Shown piece after piece: positions 16,938 to 25,068 of a stretch of 64,000 nt of DNA (its first letter is position 1; every line of letters begins with the position of its first letter). This stretch comes from JAVBMC01 sp031552845. GTDB lineage: Bacteria; Verrucomicrobiota; Kiritimatiellia; RFP12; DVOR01. The position numbers and the translations under genes are program-made. Location of the stretch: assembly GCA_031552845.1 (NCBI GenBank), contig JAVBMC010000010.1, positions 1-64,000 of the forward strand, in the 5' to 3' direction. Below the pieces are notes generated by a model. That model saw nothing but the letters and a program-made list of their open reading frames with translations. It did not search any database and was not told where the DNA came from.

Positions 16938-17209
16938 AACGCTGCCAAAGACAATTTGATGATCGCCTCCTCGTCCACTTGGAAGCGCTCCGCAGAAAAT
17001 CCTCGCCGGTATTGCGTGTGTTGCTTGGGAACGCGGAGCTTCCGCTCCGCATTGTGCGTTGCCTGGGAGCGCCGCCGTCCCCGGCTGCATTATCTGTGTG
17101 TTATTGGAGGGTAGTTAAACAGCCGACGGGGACGCCGGCGCTCCCAGGGTATGAAGAAGAAAAACTCAACCAAGCCATCCGTGACAATCTAGTAAAGGTC
17201 AAGCTATGA
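16934..17209 (+). CDS. 91-codon connector ORF made of REP sequence plus a copy of the hsdM tail
   Basis: It begins with ATG inside the rhuM stop (ATGA) and ends inside the hsdS start (ATGA). After about 20 codons of unrelated sequence it is translated REP (GNAELPLRI, GAPPSPAA) and ends with EEEKLNQAIRDNLVKVKL, a third copy of the HsdM C-terminus. This copy keeps more of the hsdM tail (the glutamate run) than the one before rhuM. It was not recognised as any family and is likely a coupling device or a relic of duplication. Confidence 0.5.
   Translation: MKRCQRQFDDRLLVHLEALRRKSSPVLRVLLGNAELPLRIVRCLGAPPSPAALSVCYWRVVKQPTGTPALPGYEEEKLNQAIRDNLVKVKL
16981..17209. repeat. direct repeat 2 flanking rhuM (REP cluster + hsdM tail)
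   Basis: This is the second copy of the 226-229 bp block seen at 15699-15924. The unit order is the same; one hairpin stem differs (GCGGAGC here, GCGGACA there), with pairing preserved. Confidence 0.88.
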
Positions 17210-18477
17210 AGACCGCTAATTGTTCAAACGAAAACAACTCCTCAAGATGGAGAACTGCGACGGTTAATCAATTGGTGGCAGAAGAAGTTCTTGAAAAACC
17301 ACTTGATGGGAATCATGGTGGAAAACATCCCAAAGGGGAAGATTTTGTTAGTAGTGGTATACCATTCATCATGGCGACTGATATTAATAAAAGCAAAATA
17401 GACCTTATCAATTGTAGCTTTATTACAAAGAAACAGGCCGATTCTTTAAATAAAGGATTCTCGGTTACGGGTGATGTTTTATTAACCCACAAAGCAACAT
17501 TGGGGAGAACAGCTATTGTTGGTACGCTTGAGGTGCCGTATATAATGTTAACTCCACAGGTAACTTATTACAGAATAAAAAATCCAGATGTACTTGATCG
17601 TAGATTCCTCAAATATTATTTTGACTCTCCGGTTTTTCAAGATACGTTAGCGAATCACGGTGACAGTGGGTCAACACGTGCTTATGTTGGAATTACTGCG
17701 CAAGGTGAATTGCCCATTACTTTTCCACGATTTCCCGAGCAACGAGCGATAGCGGATATTCTGAGCAGCCTTGATGACAAAATCGACCTGCTGCACCGCC
17801 AAAATAAAACCCTTGAATCCCTCGCCGAAACCCTCTTCCGCCAATGGTTCATCGAAGAAGCCCAACCCGACTGGAAGGAAGGCAAGCTGGGGGATTATGT
17901 TAATATTGGAATTGGTAGAACTCCTCCACGAAATCAACATCAATGGTTCTCGTCCAAAGATAGTGGTGATGTGAAATGGATTTCCATAAAAGACATGGCT
18001 GCAGAGGGTGTCTTCTTGTTTGATTCGGCGGAATGTCTTACCAAAGAAGCCGTTGCGGTTTTTAATATCCCGGTTATTCCTCCTAATACAGTACTTCTGA
18101 GTTTTAAAATGACTGTAGGGCGAGTCGGCATTATAACGGAGCCAATGCTTTCAAATGAGGCAATCGCTCATTTTGTGATAAGAGAAGATACACCATTCAC
18201 ATCGGAGTATTTGTACTTGTTTCTGAAGAGTTATCAATATGATCTACTTGGGAGCACGTCATCTATCGTCACGGCAATTAACTCAACAATGATTAAAGAG
18301 CTGGAAATTTCAATTCCGCCTCAATCACTGATGCAAAAATTCACCGACACCACAAGAGATACGTTTCAGAAAATCAAGGCGAATCAACAACAAATCAAGT
18401 CACTCGAATTACTTCGTGATACGTTATTACCAAAGTTAATGAATGGAGACATTCAGATAGCTAGTGTTCAACTTTAG
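17206..18477 (+). CDS. hsdS: type I restriction-modification system specificity subunit
   Basis: HsdS, 423 residues, with two target-recognition domains (about 10-175 and 225-390). These are separated and followed by conserved helical spacers, seen as PEQRAIADILSSLDDKIDLL (about 180-200) and FQKIKANQQQIKSLELLRD at the end. It sets the DNA sequence recognised by the HsdM/HsdR complex. The coding sequence is clearly more AT-rich than hsdM and hsdR and uses A/T-ending codons, except for the central spacer, which matches hsdM-like composition. That fits exchange of recognition domains by recombination. Translation is coupled to the connector ORF through ATGA. The recognition sequence cannot be read from this. 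Confidence 0.93.
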   Translation: MKTANCSNENNSSRWRTATVNQLVAEEVLEKPLDGNHGGKHPKGEDFVSSGIPFIMATDINKSKIDLINCSFITKKQADSLNKGFSVTGDVLLTHKATLGRTAIVGTLEVPYIMLTPQVTYYRIKNPDVLDRRFLKYYFDSPVFQDTLANHGDSGSTRAYVGITAQGELPITFPRFPEQRAIADILSSLDDKIDLLHRQNKTLESLAETLFRQWFIEEAQPDWKEGKLGDYVNIGIGRTPPRNQHQWFSSKDSGDVKWISIKDMAAEGVFLFDSAECLTKEAVAVFNIPVIPPNTVLLSFKMTVGRVGIITEPMLSNEAIAHFVIREDTPFTSEYLYLFLKSYQYDLLGSTSSIVTAINSTMIKELEISIPPQSLMQKFTDTTRDTFQKIKANQQQIKSLELLRDTLLPKLMNGDIQIASVQL

Positions 18478-18491
18478 AAAGGACATCACTC

Positions 18492-19880
18492 ATGGCATCA
18501 ATAACTCGATTCGAAATTAAACAACTCCATGGCTATAAAAACGTGGATCTTCGTTTAGAAGATAACACAATAATTCTCGTTGGAGAAAATGGAGCCGGGA
18601 AAACAACGATTCTGCAACTTTTTTATTACTTGTTGTCTGGACAATGGAATCTCATTGTTACTCGCTTTCGGTTCTCAGAACTTGTATTGACAATTGACGG
18701 GACCCCTCACGTACTGAAATATTCTGAATTTGCACAACCATTGCAAGATATTATAGACGCTCGTATTCTACATCGTCTCCCAAGTATAGTTCGATTTCGT
18801 CTCCGGAGGCTTCGAGAGCGACAAAACGGGCAATTGTCGATTTCTGATATTGAAGGACTCTGCGCGGAGTACGATATTCCCTTTCACCGGTTACTACGCG
18901 AAATGGATCAAGAAGAGCAACTGGATTTGTTTTCTGTTGAAAGGGGAAACAAATTTGAATCGTTGAGCAAATCCTTTTGGGATATACGAAAATCCTTACA
19001 AGCTCAAATTTTATACTTGCCAACTTATCGACGTATTGAGCAAGAGCTAAACCTGATCTTTAAGGGTATGGACGATCATAACCTTCTTCAACACCGTGAG
19101 ATGCTTAAGTCTCGTAGAGAAACTGATACGTATATTGAATTGATTGAGTTTGGGATGAGAGATGTCCAATGTAACATTAAGGAAACACTCGCTCAATTAA
19201 CCACGTTTGCCAGAGCGAATCTTAATAAACTAACATTTAGTTACCTCAGTGAAATTGTTGAAGAAAAAGATCAAGATATAGACTTGCAAGATATACGCGG
19301 TGCGTCTGATTCGACCGTGGATAATATCCTCGATCGTATTCAAGATCATATACTCTCAGATCAAAGTAAGCAGCATTTGCGAGAAAGTATTAGAAGGGTT
19401 AGGGATGGAGAAGAAATATCAGGACGTGTTCAGCTGATATGTCATTATTTCTCTAAGCTTATGAAATTTCAAAAACAGATTCAGACAAGAGAGTCGCAAA
19501 TGACAGCGTTTTGTGATGTTTGCAATGAGTATATGACTGATAAAGAATTGAAATATGATGGGACCGCTTACCAATTTAGTATTGTCCCCAAGGGCAATAT
19601 GCCGCGGTCTGGCAAAATAGAACTTCATCATCTTTCTTCAGGGGAGAAACAAATAGTATCTCTTTTCAGCCATCTCTATTTGTCTGGTAAAAAAAGTTAT
19701 TTTGTTTTAATAGATGAGCCTGAACTTTCACTTTCAGTACCATGGCAACGAAGATTTCTTTTGGATATTAAAAAGGGAAAGTTTTGCAGCGGGTTGGTTG
19801 CGGTGACACATTCCCCCTTCATCTATGATAATGAGCTAAAACATTATGCGCATGGATTAGGCGAGTTCATTGTTAGTTAA
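18492..19880 (+). CDS. ABC/AAA-type ATPase, AriA-like (PARIS candidate)
   Basis: A 462-residue P-loop ATPase of the ABC/SMC-like AAA_15 type. Walker A is GENGAGKTT (31-39), the signature is LSSGEKQ (about 380) and Walker B is VLIDEPELSLS (about 405), followed by a VTHSPF histidine switch. The long middle region is helical. Directly downstream is a DUF4435 protein, the pair known from the PARIS defence system, where the ATPase AriA cages the toprim nuclease AriB until a phage anti-restriction protein is sensed. Sitting between hsdS and hsdR, an anti-restriction sensor would be well placed. The sequence is AT-rich. The gene starts 14 nt after hsdS with AAAGGA as ribosome site. Assignment to PARIS rests on architecture only; other ATPase/DUF4435 pairs exist. 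Confidence 0.75.
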   Translation: MASITRFEIKQLHGYKNVDLRLEDNTIILVGENGAGKTTILQLFYYLLSGQWNLIVTRFRFSELVLTIDGTPHVLKYSEFAQPLQDIIDARILHRLPSIVRFRLRRLRERQNGQLSISDIEGLCAEYDIPFHRLLREMDQEEQLDLFSVERGNKFESLSKSFWDIRKSLQAQILYLPTYRRIEQELNLIFKGMDDHNLLQHREMLKSRRETDTYIELIEFGMRDVQCNIKETLAQLTTFARANLNKLTFSYLSEIVEEKDQDIDLQDIRGASDSTVDNILDRIQDHILSDQSKQHLRESIRRVRDGEEISGRVQLICHYFSKLMKFQKQIQTRESQMTAFCDVCNEYMTDKELKYDGTAYQFSIVPKGNMPRSGKIELHHLSSGEKQIVSLFSHLYLSGKKSYFVLIDEPELSLSVPWQRRFLLDIKKGKFCSGLVAVTHSPFIYDNELKHYAHGLGEFIVS

Positions 19881-19892
19881 AAGGAGTCTATT

Positions 19893-20864
19893 ATGGCAGA
19901 TAAAATGCTTAAGACTCTTGCAGAGGCTTGTGATCGCACAGAGCAGACATGTTATCATGAATTTCTTCTGCGATACTCTGCGACAGCGAAGATAGTTTAT
20001 GGGTTTGTGGAAGGTAAAACGGATCCCTGTTTTTATAGAGGATTCATTGAATCCTTGTTGCCCAGTGGGTGGAGTGCAGAGTTGTGGCCTGCAGGAAACA
20101 AAGATAAGGTGTATGCCATTCATAGAGAGATGAACTGGGAGACATATTCCCCCCAAAGAATCTGTTTTTTTGTAGATAGAGACCTGTCGGAAGTTTTATC
20201 GGATAGGCTAGAAGCAGCTTCTAATATTTATATTACAGATAACTATTCGATTGAAAATGACGTAGTGAATAAATGTACTTGTCATCGTGTTTTAACAGAA
20301 GTTTATGAGTTAGGCTTGGTTAAGCATGATGAGATGGATGTTGTATGCAGTCTTTTTGAGACCGAGCTCGAGAAATTTTGTAAAGCAATGATTCCCATCA
20401 TGTCTTGGATTGTACATTGGCTTAGAGATAACAAATATCCAAATGATTTGGACAATATTAATATTGGAAAGATATTTTCATTTTCAGACGAGGGAGCATG
20501 TATGCAAAAGTCTTTTTCTAATAGGACAGACTTAGCTCAATATCTTCATGTTACATGTGGCGTTTCTTATGATGAGCAGACAGATATAATATCAATCCAG
20601 AAAGAGATCTTCGCAACGACTCGTTATCGTGGCCTTATACGTGGGAAATGGCTCTTTTGGTTTCTAATTAATTTTTGTAATTCGGTGCGACGGTCTAGCA
20701 AGCTATGGGCTCAGTCCTCCAGTAAGTTACCCAAGAAACAGATACACTTGTCGCATAAAAATGCAATGAAAGATGTCGCTTGTCGAGGCCGTAGGCCTGA
20801 CTCGTTATCTCAATTTTTGAATACTACATATTGCGTTTATATTGGCAACTTACAGAGCGAATGA
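19893..20864 (+). CDS. DUF4435 toprim-like protein, AriB-like (PARIS candidate)
   Basis: A 323-residue DUF4435 protein. The toprim-like motifs are FVEGKTDPCFY (about 37-47), CFFVDRDLSE (about 90-99) and NYSIEND (117-123), giving the E, DxD and SIEN signature of the family. In PARIS the partner AriB is a nuclease released on activation. The gene follows the ATPase by 12 nt with AAAGGAG as ribosome site and overlaps hsdR by ATGA, so it is embedded in the restriction operon. Low GC like its partner suggests the two were acquired together. Nuclease activity is inferred, not shown. Confidence 0.75.
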   Translation: MADKMLKTLAEACDRTEQTCYHEFLLRYSATAKIVYGFVEGKTDPCFYRGFIESLLPSGWSAELWPAGNKDKVYAIHREMNWETYSPQRICFFVDRDLSEVLSDRLEAASNIYITDNYSIENDVVNKCTCHRVLTEVYELGLVKHDEMDVVCSLFETELEKFCKAMIPIMSWIVHWLRDNKYPNDLDNINIGKIFSFSDEGACMQKSFSNRTDLAQYLHVTCGVSYDEQTDIISIQKEIFATTRYRGLIRGKWLFWFLINFCNSVRRSSKLWAQSSSKLPKKQIHLSHKNAMKDVACRGRRPDSLSQFLNTTYCVYIGNLQSE

Positions 20865-23800
20865 TCTTTATGCCACGTTTAACCGAATCAGCGATTGAAG
20901 CGTTTGCGATTGAGTTGTTTGAAGCGCAAGGGTATTCGTATCTTGGCGTGGGGAGCATGGATATTGCAGATGGGACTCCGTTGTTGCCTGAGGCAACGGC
21001 GTGGGAGGATTTGGCGGGTGGGGTTAAGCGTGAGGATTATGCGGAGGTTATTTTGGTTGATCGTTTGTCGGAGGTGCTTCGGCGAATTAATCCGGCCTTA
21101 CCTCAGGAGTTGTTGGATGATGCGTTGAAGGTGGTGCAGCGGATTCATTCGCCGGAGCTGATGGCGAATAATGAGGCGTTTCATCGGTTGTTGACGGAGG
21201 GGGTGCCGGTTAGTTTCCATAGGGATGGCGCTGAGCGCGGCGAGCGGGTGTGGCTGGTGGATTTTGATGAGCCGTTGAATAATGATTTTGCAGTGGTGAA
21301 TCAGTTTACGGTGATTGAAGGTGGCCGTAATAAACGCCCGGACGTGGTGTTGTTTGTGAATGGATTGCCGTTGGTGGTGATTGAGTTGAAGAATCCTGCC
21401 GATGAGAAGGCGACGGTGCAGTCGGCTTTCCGGCAGATTGAGACGTATAAGCAGGCGATCCCAAGTTTGTTCACGACGAATGCGATGGTGGTGATTTCCG
21501 ATGGGTTGGAGGCGAAGGCGGGGACGATCTCGTCGGACTTCTCGCGATTCATGAAGTGGAAGAGCGCCGATGGTAAGATCGAGGCTTCTAAGCTGATGAG
21601 CGAGTTGGAGGTTTTGATCCGTGGGATGTTGAATCGTGAAACGCTGCTGGATCTGGTGCGGCATTTTATTGTGTTTGAGAAGGGTCGGCGTGAGGATCCG
21701 CAGACGCAGCAGGTTTCAGTCGTCACCGCCAAGAAGCTGGCGGCGTATCATCAGTACTATGCAGTGAATGCGGCAGTGGCCTCCACCCTGCGTGCTGCGG
21801 GGATGAATTGTGGGAGCGCGGGGCTTCCGCCCCGCATTCATGAAGAGACAGCGGCTTTTTCTGCTCAAGAGAAGGGTTGGTATTCTCGAGGCTATTTGCC
21901 GCATCGGGATGAAGTGGGACTCATTCAAGCTATTACATTTCGCCTTGCGGATTCGCTTCCACAAGCAAAGCTTCGTCAGCTTGAAGATGAGCTTTCTTCG
22001 TTACCTGAGGATGAACGCGAAAATACCCGGCGTAACCGCATTGAACAATGGCTCGATGCCGGTATGGGGTGTTGTGCTTTGAAGAACCCAACGCTTGCCA
22101 AAGTTGTCCAAGATGCACTTCTGCATGATGATGGCACGCGGTATCGGTTATTAGCGTGGTGCATCATGCCGAATCATGTGCATGTGTTAATCCGTCCACT
22201 GGTTCCGTTGTCGGAGATTGTGGGGACTTGGAAGTCGTTTACGGCGCATTGGGCAAAGAAGAATTTGCTGGGAGCGCTGGCGTCCTCGCCGGCATTGTGT
22301 GTAAGTAAAGAGAAGGTGGATGGTAGTTATTTAGCCGCCGAGGACAGCGGCGCTCCCAGGGTGTGGCAGCGGGAGTATTGGGATCGGTATGTGCGTAATG
22401 AGGAGCATTATCATAACACGATCGCTTATATTCATGAGAATCCGGTGAAGGCAGGGTTGTGTGGGAGTCCGGCGGCTTGGCAGTGGTCGAGTAGTGATAA
22501 AAAGGAGGGTAGTTATTCAGCCGCCGGGGACGGCGGCGTTCCCAGGGTGGAAGAGAGGCCCATCTCGTATGGTTTGCCGGATGCGTTGTCGCAGCCTGAG
22601 GGTGACCGTAAGGCGGGGGTGGTGTGGCATACGCAGGGTTCGGGCAAGTCGCTGTCGATGGTGTTTTATACGGGTAAGATCGTGCTGGCGTTGAATAATC
22701 CGACGGTGGTGGTGATTACCGATCGGAATGATTTGGATGATCAGTTGTTTGATACGTTCGCGGCGTCGCGTCAGTTGCTGCGGCAGGATCCCGTGCAGGC
22801 GGAGAGTTGCGAGCATTTGCGGGAGTTGTTGAAGGTGGCCGGCGGCGGCGTGGTGTTTACGACGATTCAGAAGTTTCAGCCGGAGTCGGGGAATATACAT
22901 GAGGAGCTTTCGGCGCGCGGGAATATCGTTGTAATTGCGGATGAGGCGCATCGCACGCAGTATGGATTTCAAGCGAAGACGGTGGATGCGACGGATGCGG
23001 CTGGGAATGTGATCGGCCAGCGGGTTGTTTATGGTTTTGCGAAGTATCTGCGCGATGCGTTGCCGAATGCGACTTATCTTGGGTTTACCGGTACGCCGAT
23101 TGAGAAGAGTGATAAGAATACGCCGGCGGTGTTTGGCAACTATGTGGATATTTATGACATTGCCAAGGCGGTTGAAGATGGCGCCACGGTGCGGATCTTT
23201 TATGAGAGTCGTTTGGCGAAGGTTGCGCTGTCGGACGAGGGGCGGCAGTTGGTGCGCGAGCTGGATGATGAGATCGATGCGGAGGATTTGAGCGATACGC
23301 AGAAGGCCAAGGCACGCTGGACGAAGATGGAGGCGTTGATTGGCAGCAAGAACCGCATCATTACTTTGGCCCGTGATGTTGTGACGCATTTTGAAACACG
23401 GCAATCGGCGATGGATGGCAAGGGGATGCTGGTGAGCATGTCGCGTCGGATTGCCGCTGAGCTGTATGCGGAGATTATCAAGCTGCGGCCGGAGTGGCAT
23501 TCGGATGATTTGAATAAGGGCGCGGTGAAGGTGGTGATGACTTCGGCGAGCAGTGATGGTCCGGAGATTGCCAAGCATCATACTAACAAGGAGCAGCGTA
23601 AGGTACTGGCTGCACGGATGAAGAATCCGGCGGATCCGTTGAAGCTGGTGATTGTGCGTGATATGTGGCTGACGGGGTTTGACGTGCCGAACTTGCATAC
23701 GCTTTATATCGACAAGCCGATGCGCGGGCATAATCTGATGCAGGCGATTGCACGGGTGAATCGGGTGTATCCGGGCAAGACGGGCGGCTTGGTGGTGGAT

Positions 23801-24859
23801 TACTTGGGTATCGCGGCGGATTTGAAGGAGGCGTTGTCGTTCTACTCCGATTCGGGCGGGCGGGGTGATCCGGCTGTGGCACAGGAGCAGGCGGTGGAGC
23901 TGATGCTCGAAAAGCTGGAGGTTGTCTCGGCGATGTTTCATGGGTTTGCCTATGAGACCTATTTTGCGGCTGAGACGGCGGAGAAGCTTAAGTTAATCCT
24001 TGCCGCCGAAGATCATATCCTCGGGCTTGAGAATGGCAAGAAGCGGTTCATTGATGAGGTGACGGCGCTGTCGCAGGCGTTTGCTATTGCCGTGCCGCAT
24101 GAGCAGGCGTTGGACGTACGCGACGAGGTGGGATTCTTTCAGGCGGTCAAGGCGCGGTTGGTGAAGTTTGAGCCGAGCGGAGAGGGCCGCACTGATGAGG
24201 AGATGGAGACGGCGATTCGGCAGGTGATTGATCAGGCGTTGGTGTCGGAGCAGGTGGTGGATGTGTTTGATGCCGCCGGAATCAAGAAGCCGGACATTTC
24301 GATCCTGTCGGATGAGTTCTTGGAAGAGCTACGCAACAAGCAGCACAAGAATCTCGCGATGGAGGTGTTGAAGAAGCTGCTGCATGATGAAATCAAAACG
24401 CTGGCCCAAAAGAACATCGTCGAGGGCAAGCGCTTGTTGGATATGCTGGAAGAGGCGATCAAGAAGTACCAGAATAAGATTTTGACCGCCGCCGAGTTCA
24501 TGGAGACGTTGATCAACTTGAGCAAGGAGACGGTCAAGACTACCCATGCCGCGGATGAGATGGGGTTGACAGAACCGGAGTATGCGTTTTATTCGGCTGT
24601 GGCGAACAATCAGAGCGCGCGGGAGCTGATGCAGAAAGATAAGCTGCGCGAGCTGGCAGTGGAGCTGTTCAACCAAGTGCGGCGCAATGCCACGATCGAT
24701 TGGACGCGGAAGGAGAGCGTGCGTGCCAGTTTGAAGGTGGCAATCAAGCGTACGTTACGAAAATTCGGTTATCCGCCGGATATGCAGGCCTTGGCAACGG
24801 AGACAGTGTTGAAGCAGGCGGAGTCGATTGCGGATCAATTACTGCAAGCGGACGAATGA
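20861..24859 (+). CDS. hsdR: type I restriction endonuclease subunit carrying an in-frame transposase insertion
   Basis: HsdR, 1,332 residues in one open frame (the family is about 1,000-1,100). The nuclease domain has the PD-(D/E)xK core (RPDVVLFVNGLPLVVIELKN, about 160-178). The motor domain has Walker A HTQGSGKS (about 590), DEAH (about 694), FTGTP (about 741) and QAIARVNRVYPG (about 963-974). Between AVASTLRAAG and GDRKAGVVWHTQ about 245 residues of foreign sequence encode a REP-associated transposase with REP units. Without it the protein would have normal length. The start is taken at the ATG overlapping the upstream stop; an ATG at 20870 (MPRLTESA) is equally possible. Whether the chimera still restricts DNA is unknown, but no stop or shift has accumulated. 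Confidence 0.92.
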   Translation: MIFMPRLTESAIEAFAIELFEAQGYSYLGVGSMDIADGTPLLPEATAWEDLAGGVKREDYAEVILVDRLSEVLRRINPALPQELLDDALKVVQRIHSPELMANNEAFHRLLTEGVPVSFHRDGAERGERVWLVDFDEPLNNDFAVVNQFTVIEGGRNKRPDVVLFVNGLPLVVIELKNPADEKATVQSAFRQIETYKQAIPSLFTTNAMVVISDGLEAKAGTISSDFSRFMKWKSADGKIEASKLMSELEVLIRGMLNRETLLDLVRHFIVFEKGRREDPQTQQVSVVTAKKLAAYHQYYAVNAAVASTLRAAGMNCGSAGLPPRIHEETAAFSAQEKGWYSRGYLPHRDEVGLIQAITFRLADSLPQAKLRQLEDELSSLPEDERENTRRNRIEQWLDAGMGCCALKNPTLAKVVQDALLHDDGTRYRLLAWCIMPNHVHVLIRPLVPLSEIVGTWKSFTAHWAKKNLLGALASSPALCVSKEKVDGSYLAAEDSGAPRVWQREYWDRYVRNEEHYHNTIAYIHENPVKAGLCGSPAAWQWSSSDKKEGSYSAAGDGGVPRVEERPISYGLPDALSQPEGDRKAGVVWHTQGSGKSLSMVFYTGKIVLALNNPTVVVITDRNDLDDQLFDTFAASRQLLRQDPVQAESCEHLRELLKVAGGGVVFTTIQKFQPESGNIHEELSARGNIVVIADEAHRTQYGFQAKTVDATDAAGNVIGQRVVYGFAKYLRDALPNATYLGFTGTPIEKSDKNTPAVFGNYVDIYDIAKAVEDGATVRIFYESRLAKVALSDEGRQLVRELDDEIDAEDLSDTQKAKARWTKMEALIGSKNRIITLARDVVTHFETRQSAMDGKGMLVSMSRRIAAELYAEIIKLRPEWHSDDLNKGAVKVVMTSASSDGPEIAKHHTNKEQRKVLAARMKNPADPLKLVIVRDMWLTGFDVPNLHTLYIDKPMRGHNLMQAIARVNRVYPGKTGGLVVDYLGIAADLKEALSFYSDSGGRGDPAVAQEQAVELMLEKLEVVSAMFHGFAYETYFAAETAEKLKLILAAEDHILGLENGKKRFIDEVTALSQAFAIAVPHEQALDVRDEVGFFQAVKARLVKFEPSGEGRTDEEMETAIRQVIDQALVSEQVVDVFDAAGIKKPDISILSDEFLEELRNKQHKNLAMEVLKKLLHDEIKTLAQKNIVEGKRLLDMLEEAIKKYQNKILTAAEFMETLINLSKETVKTTHAADEMGLTEPEYAFYSAVANNQSARELMQKDKLRELAVELFNQVRRNATIDWTRKESVRASLKVAIKRTLRKFGYPPDMQALATETVLKQAESIADQLLQADE
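21811..22546 (+). mobile_element. REP-associated tyrosine transposase (RAYT) unit inside hsdR
   Basis: The insert begins with a REP unit (stem GCGGGGC-TTCC-GCCCCGC) and ends with an inverted unit (GTTCCCAGG). In the hsdR frame it encodes a Y1/HUH transposase of the REP-associated type: WYSRGYLPHRDEVGLIQAIT, then ITFRLADSLP, RIEQWLDAGMGCC, CIMPNHVHVLIRP (the HxH metal site, hsdR residues about 437-443), REYWDRYVRNEEHYHNT and YIHENPVKAGL. Another REP pair at 22268-22360 interrupts it, also in frame. RAYTs mobilise REP elements, so this is the probable mate of the repeats in the window. No separate ribosome site or stop was seen. Confidence 0.88.
22268..22360. repeat. REP pair nested inside the RAYT, in frame
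   Basis: A plus unit (GGGAGC, stem GCTGGCG-TCCT-CGCCGGC, ATT) and an inverted unit ending GCGCTCCCAGG. The block is 93 bp, exactly 31 codons, between NLLG and VWQREYWDRY of the transposase. Confidence 0.85.
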
Positions 24860-24993
24860 TGAAGGTTATTTGAGTGGATTAGCTGAGGCGACACTTCTTG
24901 CCTTGAAAAGGAGTGCGGTTGTTGATGATGTAGCGGGTGCACAATAACGGGATTTCTTAAATTAGATAAATCGTATCCTGCGGATAAAAGTAG

Positions 24994-25022
24994 GCGACAG
25001 GGGACGTGGAATGTGTTATACT
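24994..25022 (+). promoter_or_regulatory. putative promoter of the GH20 pair
   Basis: GCGACA, a 17-nt spacer and TATACT, about 47 nt before the ATG at 25069. The 209 nt between hsdR and this gene hold nothing else recognisable; no terminator was seen after hsdR. Confidence 0.5.
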
Positions 25023-25068
25023 GCGGGTGTGGGTTGCGACCTTGCACCCCAAAACAGGAGGCTTCTTG

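Noticed and set aside
11672..17148. Repeats with a variable core considered as diversity-generating retroelement template and variable repeats.
   Set aside because: No reverse transcriptase gene is in the window, and the changes are compensated within hairpins rather than at adenines.
22517..23941. 474-codon minus-strand ORF opposite hsdR.
   Set aside because: His/Arg/Leu-rich antisense shadow of the HsdR helicase domain.
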